Assembly (NCBI GenBank): GCA_003255025.1
Contig: QANY01002930.1
Span: 992,339 to 1,056,338, forward strand
Direction: 5' to 3'
From: Datisca glomerata
Taxonomy: Eukaryota > Streptophyta > Magnoliopsida > Cucurbitales > Datiscaceae
DNA: 64,000 nt
The stretch's first letter is position 1; the number at the start of each line of letters is the position of its first letter. The position numbers were made by a program, and so were the translations under genes. The notes below the pieces were generated by a model. The model did no database searches and was not told where the DNA came from. It saw only the letters and a program-made list of their open reading frames with translations. Below are positions 22,473 to 34,570 of this stretch, piece by piece.

Positions 22473-23234
22473 CCTACCGAAAGAAAGGATGTTATTGGCT
22501 GGCAAGCTCCAAAGGTAGTAATTAGTCCATAAAATATCAAATTCATCATATAGATAGATAGTAATACAACTACATGATGCATCTTCAATACCCAAAATCA
22601 TGATTTATGGTCAGGATTTTCATATGCAGTTGCAGCAAATAAAGAACTTTCAACTGATTAAAAAAATGGTGAGAACACAGACATTTACACTCACCTCCTT
22701 CACAACACTAGAGTTAGTAATACTTTCATGCTAAGGACAAAGCAAATCATTCTCTTTGTGATATAATATACAAATGCCTTAAGTTTTTGAAACTGAAACG
22801 TCCTTATGAAGTTTCAAGAAGGTAATGAATTATCTCAACTTCAAGTACAGTTCTTTTAAGTACTATCATCGATAAAAGTAGAATAAATTATAACAGATGC
22901 ACAAGATAAGCAAGGAAAATATATATCTACAGAAGTTCAACTAGGACATAGAAGTGAACAACATCAATATCGATAAACTTAATACAATGTTACTGAAAGA
23001 AATCAACTAATGAGCTTTACTTTACTCACCGCATTTGAAAAGTGACCCCAACATATAGATATTAGTCGCAGGGGTAGCAATCTCATAAAAGTGGCCTAAA
23101 ATATGTAGCAATATGTGTATATATAAGGCCGTGGAACCATGTGGCTGGAACATATTTGTCATAAAATATGTAATTGTAATTATAATAATATACATAGTAT
23201 TCCTATTATAGCCAAGTTAGTAACCAATGTCTAC

Positions 23235-23323
23235 CTTTTTGTCATCATAGAGGCGACGTGCATGAAGTGCACCAAGCATAAGTAAAATGGCTACTGTTGC
23301 GCTAGACACCAAATAAGAATCAC
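23235..23323 (-). pseudogene. Captured exon of phosphatidylserine decarboxylase (mitochondrial type)
   Basis: Minus strand, acceptor TTAATCAG and donor GTAGAC. Reads GDSYLVSSATVAILLMLGAL then HARRLYDDKK. This corresponds to the N-terminal membrane segment of plant PSD1-type enzymes (FLVPGAT..LMLGALHARRLYDDKK), which make phosphatidylethanolamine. No stop in the exon. The catalytic part is not present. Confidence 0.78.
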
Positions 23324-23699
23324 CTGATTAATACACATTCAGACTTCACTAGTGAACATTCTTATCCTTTGAGATAGAACTAAAATTCCCACTCAACACT
23401 ACAGACCTAGAATTTAACAAAGTATCCTAATATGTGTGAGTAATGCTTTTTCAAGCTCCAACTACAAACTAAAAGACAACATATAAAAATCATATTGCGG
23501 AGAAAACGTATATGAAAATAAAGAATGAACCTTGATAAGACTTCTTGAGTGGAGCACCCTTACAGCATATGCTACTCCACTTGTAAGATCTGGCTTATTC
23601 AGCTCCACTAACAAGATTTCTAACTTTTAGCACAGAGAGTGCACATTAGTGCACCATAGAAAATAGAAAATGGGTGTACAAACAAATCCAATATCTCAA

Positions 23700-24290
23700 C
23701 TTCATTCATAATTCAATAAGATTACAACAGAATGCAAACTGAGTCGAAACATGAAATAAAGAACAATTGAAGGACATATTTGTGTGACATATCTCAGACA
23801 ATCTATGGCATATTAGAGATGGAAGATAGAGGAAATCCTTGAATCTGAAAGGGTGAGCACTGGAAAGGATGGGGGAAAAATTGAAGGACCTAATTTGAGT
23901 ATTTTGAAAAATGTAGGATAAGAGTTTACCTGAAATGACAGCGAATAATTTTCTCACAGAAATTCTTCAAACCAAGCATCCTTGACGTGTATAATGGAGA
24001 AATGACAGTCATGTTTTTGAATTCGATATCCACTGAAGGGCCAAATATTTTAAATGTGTTCAAGCCCTAACCCATGAAGATCACACCCGACAAAAACTCT
24101 AAGCCACAGGATGATTCAAGACGGCACGAGCTACTCCCTAAATCCTAGGAACTGAACAAATTGCCGATCGACAAGAAATTGGGGGTTTTCATTTCAAAAC
24201 TTACTTCATGCCCAGAAATCAGAAACACGGACCTTAATCAACTTAGAAAAACTCAAAAAATCACCAAATCAGACCAAAGGCACTAAAATC
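23700..24290 (-). other. Possible further captured exon material, unassigned
   Basis: Minus strand holds an exon-like end MLGLKNFCEKIIRCHFR before a GTAAAC donor (about 23930-24000). I do not recognise it. The position upstream of the PSD exon makes it a candidate first exon of the captured series. Confidence 0.3.
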
Positions 24291-24530
24291 AAACAACAAT
24301 TTGAGAATGAAACCTAGGACGAAAGCTATTATGAGAGATGCGAGCTACTATGAGCTTCAAGAGAACTCTCATTAGTGAAAAAAGCTATTGTGAAAGAGAG
24401 AGATACTGTGAGAAAAGTGATCTACTATGAGCTTTGAGAGTGAGCTTTGAAAGAGCTATCGTTGATAAGAATACCTATTGTGGAAGAGAAAGCTATTGTG
24501 GGAGATGCGACTTAGGCAAAGTTTTCATTT
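24290..24530 (-). other. CT-rich leader-like region of CACTA-3
   Basis: On the minus strand, repeated CTATTGTG/ATAGCTTT and CTCTCTTTCAC motifs. It is positioned upstream of the captured exons as in CACTA-2. Confidence 0.45.
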
Positions 24531-24660
24531 GGTAAAGTTGAAAGACATGCGAGTCTTCATGAAATTCATTTCACGCTTTAGTTTTTTATTGCGTTATATA
24601 TTAACATCGAGCTATGTGGTTGTCTAAGCGAAAGCTGCGAGGCTTATGCTTCTAACCGCG

Positions 24661-25740
24661 AATGGTACATCTGATTTTTCTTACTCCATTAAACTTTCTC
24701 GTCTTGCTCTTGTTATTCTTCAAGTTGATTTCTTCATCATTTTTCATCGCTTTTAATCAATTTTTTTTTTCGTTTTGGACGGTCATATCTTTTGAGATTC
24801 ATTGCATATCTCTGAGTTGCTTTGGGGTTTGTTTTCTTATCTTTTGATTGTGATTAGAAATTGATATGATATGATCTTAATATTATGTAAAATAGATGAG
24901 ATCTGTGTACAATAAGCCGATGCTCTGGAAATTAATGGAATGAAGGTAGCATGGTAATGTGCACAGAAATTGAAACTAATGGGTCTACTTGTCTGCTCCC
25001 TCTGATTCTTTCTGATTTGGGGGCCTGGTTCTGACCCACATCCTTTCTCTTTTCTTCCTTCATCAGCTTCCCCTCTTTTCTTTTCTTTTGTTCTTTTTCT
25101 GCTAGTAAGGTGAGTGAAAATTTTGAGAGAAAGATGGTGAATTTTTAAGCAATATCTGGATCTTAAAAAGCATGAACAAAAGATTTTTCATATATAATTA
25201 ATTAAGATTCAGACATGGCAAGCAGCAGGCTGGAGATCAATGAACCAATCTTTGTCAAAACTGTTTTTTTTTCATTATCAAAACTTATTGTTGGGTATTT
25301 GCCTAAACTAGTTTCCAGGAAAACACAATTATTAAAATAAACGTAACTTTATTGTTTTAGTAACTTAGTTGATCTAAATCATGGGCGATACTATCCAATC
25401 ATTTTTTTTAACTTTGAAAAATAAAATTTCCCTCGTTCTCTTCTTACACAATCATTAAATCAAATTTCTGACTTTTTCTACATCAATATTCAACATTCAT
25501 GGCTTCTTAGAAAATCATTTACATATATCTAATTTTCTTCCATCGGCAATTCACGTTATTGATTTAAGATGGTTTTAAGATAATTTTGACGTCTATGAAC
25601 GTTTTTGTTTTTAAGATGGTTACAAGATAAGTTTGAAGTCTATAAAATGATAAGTAGTGAATGATTGTGTAAGAATGTTAAAGAGGGGAATTTTTTTTAA
25701 AGTTGAGAAAAAAGTGGATAGATGGTGGGCTTGGGTTTTA
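24661..25740. other. No gene recognised
   Basis: T-rich and AT-rich sequence; open frames (24662-24847) are low-complexity hydrophobic and unsupported. Confidence 0.5.
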
Positions 25741-25995
25741 GATCTGCTAACATTATTAGTTGAGTTTATTTTAGACATTGTGTGTTCCTGAGAGTCTACT
25801 TCAAGCAAAAACCCCTTATTGTTTTAGGAGTGTAAGTGGATTTGTTTGATGCAGTTTAAATGATTTGTCAAACTAGATCTACTAAAATTAGTAGTTGAGT
25901 TTATTTTATACATTGTGTTCCTAAGAGTCTGCTTCAAAATCCCCTTCTTGTTTTAGGAGTGTAAGTGGATTGGTTTGATGCGGTTTAAATGATTT
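25741..25995. repeat. Tandem duplication, ~125-bp unit, containing hAT-type terminus
   Basis: GATCTGCTAACATTATTAGT...GAGTCTACTTCAA...TAGGAGTGTAAGTGGATT at 25741 onward is repeated from about 25868. Both copies contain the hAT-like terminus TAGGAGTGTAAG (25830 and 25954). Confidence 0.8.
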
Positions 25996-27779
25996 GTCAA
26001 ATTGAACATGAGTCATTTTTCAATAATAAAAACTAAATTGAATCATAAAATGTGTAAGAACGAAATTGAACCAAACATCACAAAAACACAACATTTACAT
26101 ATTGACTTGTTCCAAACCCAATTGTGTCTCAGGTCTGCTCCAAGTTGTATTGTGAGTCTGACTATCGACTTTCTCCTACTTTGAGAAGCGTCAAAGAAGA
26201 GCTCTCAGACCTACTCAAAACTCTTTTGTTAAAAAACTGTCTCAGATCTGCTCGGCTTCTCCTTTTCGACCGACGAAGGTTGTATCGGCTTGGGCTGCTT
26301 TTGAAGTAGCATATATTTTCAGCTTGCTTGGGTCAGATTTTGACTAGTTAAGTGACGGGAGAGAGAGAAGGCGCCCACGCCCTTTAGGTTCTGAAAATGA
26401 GAGAGGGAGAGAAACACGTTGATTAGGGCTGTAAATAAAACCGTCCAAACTGCTAAAATTGATTGAATCGAGTCGAACTGCATCAGTTCGGTCGGTTTTG
26501 GTGTTTTGGACGGTTCAGTTCGGTTCTAACATACAAAAAGCTATTATGTTCGGTCCGGTTTGTAGTTTTATCAAGAAAATCACATCGAATCAAACCGAAC
26601 CGCAACATAATATATATATTTAAAACGTTAGGTTTTGATGGGGTATATAAGCCGACGTCCCTTTGGCTTTGAGAACCCTATCTCTCAGTCATTATTCACA
26701 CAACCTCTAACCCTCTCTCTCACACTCTTTCATTTTTCCCAAACCTATATCCTCTAAGCTCTCTCTCTCTCGTCTAACCCTAGCCTTTTCAATGTTTTCA
26801 CAGCGTCACACATCGTGCTTTCTCTAATCTTTCACAGCGCACAACTCTCAGCTCTCTTTATCTATCTTGTTCTCATTCTTCACTTGATCAAGTATGAGAA
26901 AGTAGAGAGAACTGGGCGGTAACATGTATATTGTCTCTCTCTCTCTCTCTCAATCTTAATCAAAGCTTTTTGGGTTCTAAAAGCGTTGAGATTCAGAGAT
27001 CTGAGAACGTGGAGGAGAACCTTCTAGGGGAGCAAGAAAAGAGATAACACGAGGAGCAAGAACTGGTTTGCCTATTTGTTGCTGCTGTTTTTGTAATTTG
27101 TACTTTAGATCTATGTTTTATATGAATTTTCTGTGATGTATGTTTTCTATGGAGTTCAATAGTTTGTAATTCCTTCATTGATAATAGATATTTCAGTTTT
27201 TCATTGTACAAAACGTGTTTCTGTTACTTTCTTTGATAGTAGTTCTGCGATGTATGTTTTCTCCCTCTCCCTCTCTGCTTCTAGATCGTTTTATTTTTTT
27301 TGCTGTCTTTCTAGTTGATTATCATTTATTGGTTCGGTTCGGTTGATATCAATTTTTATTAGTTTTTTACTGAACGGTTCGGTTCGGTGGTTATATATTG
27401 CACGGTTTAGTTCAGTTTCTATTAGTGAAAAATCACACTTGCTGTTCGGTTTGATAAAATACCCTAAATCGTATTGAAACGAACCGCTTACACTCCTAAT
27501 GTTGATTAAGCAACGCTTGAACTAGTGAGAGGCAAGGTCTTTTAGGTTAGGGGAGTGAAGGGTCATAGTGACTTCGGAGTGGTATATCTATAAATAATAG
27601 TTTTATTTTAATGTTCAATGCAGTTTTGTTTAGTTCGGCTCGACTTGTTAAAAAAATCAGAGATCAATTCTAACCGTAAAATTTTATTAATTTAGAATCG
27701 AACCAAACCGCCTAGATCCTTCAAACTGATTGAATTTCTTCAATTTGATCTAGTTATGTTGACTTTTCTTACACCCCTA
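25954..27779. mobile_element. Probable older hAT element containing a nested hAT
   Basis: Left end TAGGAGTGTAAG and right end CTTACACCCCTA are inverted repeats with one mismatch in 12. The 8-bp flanks (TCTTGTTT and GGTTGTTC) agree at only 5 positions, so the target duplication is weak. No transposase coding. Confidence 0.5.
26424..27498. mobile_element. Non-autonomous hAT element, 1,075 bp
   Basis: Left end TAGGGCTGTAA, right end TTACACTCCTA, inverted with two mismatches in 11. Flanks ACGTTGAT (26416-26423) and ATGTTGAT (27499-27506) match in 7 of 8 bases, the 8-bp duplication expected of hAT. Subterminal regions hold many GGTTCGGTTCGG/AACCGAACC motifs. Inside is a CT-rich transcribed-looking block (26690-26960) with a (CT)n run but no recognised gene. 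Confidence 0.85.
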
Positions 27780-27817
27780 GGTTGTTCCATTGAAAAAAAT
27801 GAAGTATGGTAGAGAGA

Positions 27818-28215
27818 GAAGATAATATATAAAGATAATGAAATGGTGAAAAATATATAGATAAAAAAATAAGGATTGTGTTTAGCTTGTAAAATCTCGG
27901 CCAATGTGTTTGGCCGAAAATAAGTTGGACCACGGATGACGGTTTGAACCAAAACTTGCGTCCATATTGAATTAATATGTGAGCATGTTAAAATTCGGCC
28001 AAGGAACTGAATTTGAGAAGATGATCTATAAAGATGATGAAATATTGGGAAAATGAAGATTACAAATAGGATAACGATTGTGTTTGGCTTGGAAAATTTC
28101 GGCCAATGTGATTGTCAAAAAATCAGCTGACCGCGGATGACGGTCTGAATCAAAACTTACACCTCCATTGAATTATTGCGCAAGCATGTCAAAATTCGGC
28201 CAATGAACCGAATTT
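27818..28215. repeat. Two-copy tandem duplication, ~201-bp unit
   Basis: Blocks such as GATTGTGTTTAGCTTG, CGGCCAATGTG, GGATGACGGT and AAAATTCGGCCAA recur with a period near 201 bp (for example 27872 and 28073). Copies differ at roughly one base in eight. Confidence 0.8.
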
Positions 28216-30429
28216 TAAAAAATTATAAATTACTGAGATTTGACTTCTAATCGAGAAATCAATGTTAAGAAGTAGGGAACGAATGTTCGAAGGAGTTCTA
28301 AACTACTACTAAACCTAAGATTTTGGATGATTAAGTAAGTGTAATGAAATAAACGAAACAAAGGAAATCGATAACTTTTATTGAAATAATAAAAAAAGTA
28401 TAATGACTAAGCTAGTGATCAAATCTAAGTTTACTAGATCATTAACGAAAAATAAAGAGACTTGAAGATAAAAATAAGCTAAGGAAAACAATGAAAATTG
28501 ATTGTTAAAAAAAACTAAAGAGTAAAAACTAAAGGCTCCATGTTGAAGATTGATTAATTAAGGTACTCTTCGTCTATCCACTTCATCTCCTTTATGGGCG
28601 TGGACCTTTCATCGAAACTAAATCTTCTTGACTTGATGATAAAATTTGATATCCCAATTTATATTTTGATTTGAAATTTGAAATCCTATTTTTGAAATGA
28701 TATCTTATCCTTTTAAGATTATTAAGAAACTTAGAATTTTCAAATAGTTAGAGAAGTTTCAATATGTCAAATTGTGTCTCAAACAGATTGCAGAAAAGAT
28801 ATGCATACTAGAGAAACGACAATCACAAATTTTTTTATAAATAACTCTTCTTTGTTGTATTTTAATTCATTACATTTTATTACAACTAAATCCAAGCACC
28901 GTCTTAGGGCATGTTTACTAAATTCTTGGATTTAGGATTTTGATTGAGGATATTGATCTATGATTTATATTCAAGATTTCAATTTAGTATTTAGATTATT
29001 AAGTTTATTATAGATTTAGATTATGTTGAATTAGATGATTTAGATTAAATTAGATCAGATAAGTTTATTATAGAGCAATATTGTGTAAGTTTTTATCTTT
29101 TGCATCAGTAAATTTGTCATTTCATTTCTAATTAATAATTGTCTAAATTCAAGATTACAAATCCAAACATTTTAGCCGGATTAAAAATACTAAAGTCATT
29201 GGATTATAATCCAGTCAAACCGATGAATCCCACCACAAAGCTAAATCTAGCGAATAAATATGCCCTTAGATTTCTGTTGGACAAAACTGATCGTTACTTG
29301 CGTTCTGTACTACATCGTCATGTAATTAATTGTTCTTTTTTTTCCTAACATTTTAAATCTCCAGAAGGGGGATTTACTTTGAAGAGGATGTTAGTCATGT
29401 TTGTCATATTTGTGGGTTTTCTCGCAAACTTCCCTTAAAACAAGGACGATGGATTTTAACAGAATATGACGTATTCGTCATTTTTTAAATTACAAAAGTT
29501 GTTAGAGAAATTTTCTTTTTCTAATGCATATAAGATAGCATTTTATATGATTCTACTTTTATTTAAAATAGTTTTATTCGTATATAACTATGTTAGTACC
29601 CAAAAATTCCTAATTTTGGATGGGTAGTGTGGAAAGCCCAATAAATTATTGGACGAAACAAGGTCCAAAATACAAAGTCAAGTTCCTCAATGGACCCAAG
29701 ATTCATGTAGAGAACATCTTTCCCACCACCACAGGAGCATATCTTTTCGTAACTAATTTTTCACAACAAAAAAAGGTTTCCGATCATTGATGCAATTCAT
29801 GGAAATGTGATTTCTTTGTCATTTTCCGATAACTCTCCTTTACTAGCTCAATCTAGGCACAAATGATTTTGGGCCCTCTAGATCTACGATTGCATGGTGA
29901 TATGGACAGGCTAATGTATGGGGTGCCATACTCAACCTTATGATATGGATAATGTCATATTTAACTTAGATCATTTTCATCTCCATACCCATCACAATAC
30001 TCACTATAATCTATTGGGTATGTTGGAATGCTTATTTGAGTATTGGTAGCGATTAGTTTTTCATGCTACAATCTATAATCTGAATTTGTAAACAATGTGA
30101 AACTATTTTCATATATTCAAATCAAAATCATACAATAAATGTTATGAAAATTCTAAGTTAATCTCATTTTATAATTCTCATATCCTATCTATTAGAGTTA
30201 GATATCTGAGAATACCCAAACCCATTTGATAATATTATCATCCCGATTGGTTTTATCAACTTTTAATGTGTAGATGCGTGGAAAGAAGACTGACATTTTA
30301 AGGTGGGAAAGTCCTTTTTATATGTCTACAAAAATACTCCGTGACTTGGGCTGGCAATTTATGAAGGAAAGTAAATCAATCAAGCATTAATATAATAAGA
30401 ACATAATTTAAATTAAACTAACTTAAGTT
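28216..30429. other. No gene recognised
   Basis: AT-rich sequence without family signatures on either strand. The frame at 29139-29348 has no recognisable motif. Confidence 0.5.
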
Positions 30430-30850
30430 GTAATTGTACAATCAAGAATGAAACTCAATTGACCAGAGTCAAGAATCAAATAAATAATACGAAAAATAGA
30501 AGTGTGGATAATAATGTGCGATAATAATAGTACAAAAAAGTAAAGTGCACGTAAATAAAAGGAGTAGAGAAGAGAGAGATTGACACACAATATTTTACAT
30601 GGTTTGGATAAACTTTTCTTATATCCACGCTTCAAGGATCTCCCCTTGACGATCTCAATCCCTCGGTTTTCTTACGGGTGAAGATCAAACCTTATAATCT
30701 CAATTGACTTGCGGGTGTCAATCAATCTTGATCGATCAATTTACAAAGGCCAATCTCACATAACAACTCTCTTTTAATAACAAGAGATTACAATGAAAAA
30801 CCCTCTATAAGTGCATAGACAAATTTCTCGCTCACATAATTAGACACTGG
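30430..30850 (-). mobile_element. Copia LTR fragment, minus orientation
   Basis: Reverse complement shares TTCACC.GTAAGAA, TCAAGGGGAGATCCTTG, AGCGTGGAT and TCAATCTCTCT with the LTRs at 6460-8130. No internal region attached. Confidence 0.6.
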
Positions 30851-31731
30851 CTCGATAGAGATGATATCTATAATATATTAAAATGGACAATCACATAAAA
30901 ACTTTCATTTATCTATTTTATCCTTCTAGTTCAACTGTTTATCCTATATTACCCTTAAACTAAACACGTGTCAAACTCTGATTAGTTATTAATTATGAAT
31001 TATAAACTGAAGAGTCATGTCATTTCTATCACACTCAATTTAAAATACTTGAAATGATGCACTACTTCAATATGACCACCTTTAGATTACATCTATTTAA
31101 TATAATTTTACAAATCTAAAACAACATATTTTTTCTTCATTACACGTAATACTTTTTTCTAATTTCAACTTTAAATGAGCGTTTTGAACAAAGATGATCA
31201 CTATGTCCACATATTATTTACTAATCCTAAAATCCCCCTGAAAAGTACATTTGCTACATTCTCATTCGTTGAAATTATTAATTTTATCAACTATCACAAA
31301 TTATGACTATTTGACCCACCTGAACGGCCATAAACATATTAATACCATTTTTGTTTGAAACAATTCCATTTTTTTTAAGTGAAATAATAGCATTTTTTAA
31401 CAAGTGAAAATTTCTTAAGTAAAAAAGTATTTGTTGTTATGGTGGATAGAAATAAGATACAATTCCATAAACATAGTTACACAAAATTTACAACTTATAA
31501 AAAATCAATCTACAATACAAACGGAAAAAGGAAGATCAACGTTTACATAAACAGAAATAAATCATTTAATTCTAATGAAATCACCTTTTCTTTTGATTTT
31601 TTAGAGCACATTTCTAATATACACTCTTAATTTTTTTCCTAGAGGCATACATGATTTCGTTCAACTTTGTTAACAAATAAAAATAATAACAATTTAACAT
31701 TGTTCAATGACAAATTAAATACAAAAATTAT
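30851..31731. other. No gene recognised; Helitron-like 5' motif
   Basis: TCTATAATATATTAAAATGG near 30875 resembles the Helitron 5' ends at 13763 and 9712. The rest is AT-rich and flanks the gypsy element. Confidence 0.45.
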
Positions 31732-32108
31732 TGTAAAGAAAAATTTCCTCACACTAAACAATAAGGAACTGAATAAATTAAAGAAAGAGAGAATAAAAAA
31801 TAATATGGGAGTAATTGCTTGACTGAATATTGAATGCCTTTGGCATTATAATTAACCTCTATTTATAGGCCTTTAATTGATTATATAAAATCTGATTTGG
31901 TTCATCTAATTCCATTAAAAATGAGATGGACATAATATTCTACTTAGATCTAGTTTATCAGTATTAACAACTAGATCAATCTCAACCGCCTAATTAAATC
32001 AACGGTCTAGATCGGTCTCCTCAGATTGCCACGCTGACAAGCCATGTGCTTTAGTCTGATTGGTCTCCCATTGATGACATGGCTAAGGGGAGAATTTATA
32101 CTCGTTCA
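31732..32108 (-). repeat. Gypsy 3' LTR
   Basis: Plus strand begins TGTAAAGAAAAATTTCCTC and ends TTATACTCGTTCA. Similar to 50723-51101 along its length by eye. TTTATAGGCCTT near 31862 marks the U3/R TATA-type region read from the minus strand. Confidence 0.9.
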
Positions 32109-32121
32109 TTTACCCCTGTTG
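32109..32121 (-). other. Gypsy polypurine tract
   Basis: Minus strand CAACAGGGGTAAA directly precedes the LTR start TGAACGAG. Confidence 0.7.
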
Positions 32122-32252
32122 TATTTGGCGTAAAAGTGAAGCTAATATACAACATTATATCAAAAACGAAGATTAACTTAAGCGAGAATGACATTACTTC
32201 TTTTCAAAGGTCTTCATCATAACTTGCCTATTCTATTTATGGTGTTTTTTCT

Positions 32253-34109
32253 AGTCGTCGTGGCGTGTACACGGCGGAAGCGTGTAATAAAACAAAACTT
32301 GTGAAACGCCATGATAACCAAATAAAAACTTTTATTAAAAATTCTATTTCAATCAGTCATGATCCATTATATATTTATAAGTTAAATCTATAACATACAA
32401 GGTTAGAAATCATATACATCTTGTAGTCTAAATCAAGCGTCCTTGCAAAAACCCATCAATCCTCCCTTCCCCTCAAAATTGTTCCAACGATCAGTAGACT
32501 CCGAGATCCACACCAAGATCTTCCAAGTCAATTAGCACGGCACTAGGACGTGTGTGGGCACGCAGAATATTACAAAACACATTTTCTGTCTCTAGATGTT
32601 CTCAACACATGAGATCTAGAGATTTACTAAGAAAGACTTCAGTGAGATGATTCTCTAAAAGAATGTGATGAATATTCTTTAGAGATTTAATTAACGTTGA
32701 ATCATAGAAGAAAATCTCTCTAATACCGATCGTGTTCTTAATTCAACTCTTAATTGATGAACTGATGATATGATAATTGACCCTCTCATCTTCTTTCAAC
32801 AACTAAGGCCATTAGAATAATATTTGTATATATTCTAGATAATAGCGTATCAGATCTTTAGGGATAAACTGAAATAATATTTAATTGTAAATTTACCAAT
32901 TTGTAGTGGGATCCATTGTAATTGTGCATAATTGCAATGCCCCATGGCACTACAGTGTGACGTGAGCCAGCACAGTGCCTCACGGCACCACTGTTGTGTC
33001 ATGTGACACTACAGTGTTACACACTTACTACTAGTGCCACATGGCACCACAGTAATCATGTCAATTTCTGATATCCTATCAGTGATTGACACGCGGCAAT
33101 TACTGTGAATTAAATATTTATTTTAATAAGATAATTATCTAGATATCAGTTAATTCAAAGTTAACATTCTGATTATTCATATCAACTAACTTATCTGTTA
33201 TTTCACAAATAACAGATTTAGTTGATTTAAATTATTATCTAATAATAATTTAATTATNTAATTCAGTTAACCAATTCGAAATTAATTAATCACACATAAT
33301 TATCTCATAATTATGTACTTGCCCCAAAATAAAAATTTCTTTTACAAGTCCGTCATCTTCTCATCTCCTAAAATATTCACGCCTTAGACAATGTACTATA
33401 GATGTGACTTGGGGACCATGAACCTATAATCCTAAGCTCCAATAAACTAGATCATTAATTAAACTCTTTAATTAAATAATATTATTTATTAATTCCATTA
33501 TTGCTGCACTATAAATATTGAATTGCACTCTTAGAGATTATATAATATATTTACATAGTATTCTCATGTACTCCACTAACATAATTTTTTCATGTAGTTC
33601 TGTCCTTCAATTATTGGTTCATAAATTACCCTTCTAATTACCTTTTGATCCTTAAGTATCATTAATCCACTAGTGAATGATAATTTTATAATCTTATTAT
33701 AAATTTAAGCTCAATAACAATTCATTTCTAGAATGAACACTTAAGGGAACCAATATATAATCCGTTAGGAAAGCTTAGATTCTAAATCTTGTAAGATCAT
33801 GTCCCCAACCATTCATATCATTGAATATCCAAAATAAAAGTCACTAGCCTGATTAACAAACAGACTTTAATGAGTGAATCAAAAGATCTGGTAGACATGC
33901 ATATGAGTTCATGACTACTCATGATTCAGACTGATCTACATATGATCATCGAATTAATGTGTATTAAATCTTTATGGTAAACGGCATGTTAACAAAGATA
34001 TTAATTCACATTGGTCGTGTCATATATAATCTTATTATATAAAGTACATTCACTAAGATGTCTATCCACATCAATGATCTGGATCTAGATCACACGCATT
34101 CATAATCAC
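32253..34109 (-). repeat. Copia LTR, inverted, lacking its 5' ~250 bp
   Basis: Runs parallel to the solo LTR at 44659 onward (CATGAGATCTAGAGATTT, GTCCATTGATATAAT-like and CACATGCATTCATAAT blocks) but stops at CATTCATAAT. The outer terminus is degraded (CTAGTCGTCG where TGTTGGTCGTCG is expected). One ambiguous base lies at 33258. Confidence 0.8.
32940..33060. repeat. CACTACAGTG-rich palindromic array in the LTR
   Basis: Repeats of GGCACTACAGTG, GCCACATGGCACCACAGT and similar half-palindromes. The same array occurs at about 41850-41995 and 45345-45440 in the other LTR copies. It may be an LTR cis-regulatory array or a hairpin-prone region; function is inferred only. Confidence 0.6.
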
Positions 34110-34552
34110 AAGCTATCCTAAGCTAAGTGAGTTTTATTATTCTCTCAGAGTTTTTATCTTAAGTATTCACTCTCTAAAATCTATAGATCTCATGTGTTGA
34201 GTATAGATAGGATCTTTTGATATTTTCCTACATGCCCACGCAGGTCTTAGTGTGTTTGAGGATTGACTCAAAAGATCTTGGTGTGGTTCTCGCTATCCAT
34301 CGTTCGTGGAATCTCCCGTTCTTTGTTGGTAAGGACACTTGATAGACTACAAGAGATATTATTCATATCTTTGTATGTATTTAGATTTAATGTATAGAGA
34401 TATATAATGGATTTGACCTGAAAAAGTGTTTTTAATAAAAAAAATTTCATCTTTGGGATCTGCGATGATGCAATTGTTTATCGTTTCATAAATAAGTTCA
34501 ATTTAAAAAAAACCACTACGCCTTCCGCCGAGCGACGCCGTGGATTCCCACA
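34110..34552 (+). repeat. 3' part of copia 5' LTR
   Basis: From CTATCCTAAGCTAAGTGAG to GACGCCGTGGATTCCCACA, parallel to 42120-42608. The U3 part is absent. The join with the inverted LTR at about 34110 shows no clear duplication. Confidence 0.8.
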
Positions 34553-34570
34553 ATTAGTATAAGAACGGTC
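34553..34570 (+). other. Degenerate primer-binding site
   Basis: ATTAGTATAAGAACGGTCC follows the LTR end; it equals TTGGTATCAGAGCGGTCC with several G-to-A or C-to-A changes. The position supports this as the copia PBS. Confidence 0.6.

Larger units (their letters stand above)
21473..24660 (-). mobile_element. CACTA-3: CACTA element with captured exons, right end not found
   Basis: Begins CACTACAACAATAAAACG after GAA, followed by a dense AACGCTAT/ATAGCGTT array. The interior carries exon fragments on the minus strand and, at its right side, a CT-rich leader-like stretch (minus reading), the same plan as CACTA-2 and CACTA-4. No right terminus with a GAA duplication was found, so the end near 24660 is a guess from content. 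Confidence 0.72.

Noticed and set aside
26460..27460. Repeated GGTTCGGTTCGG motifs as a CRISPR-like or satellite array
   Set aside because: Spacing is irregular and the motifs lie just inside hAT ends, where such subterminal repeats are expected.
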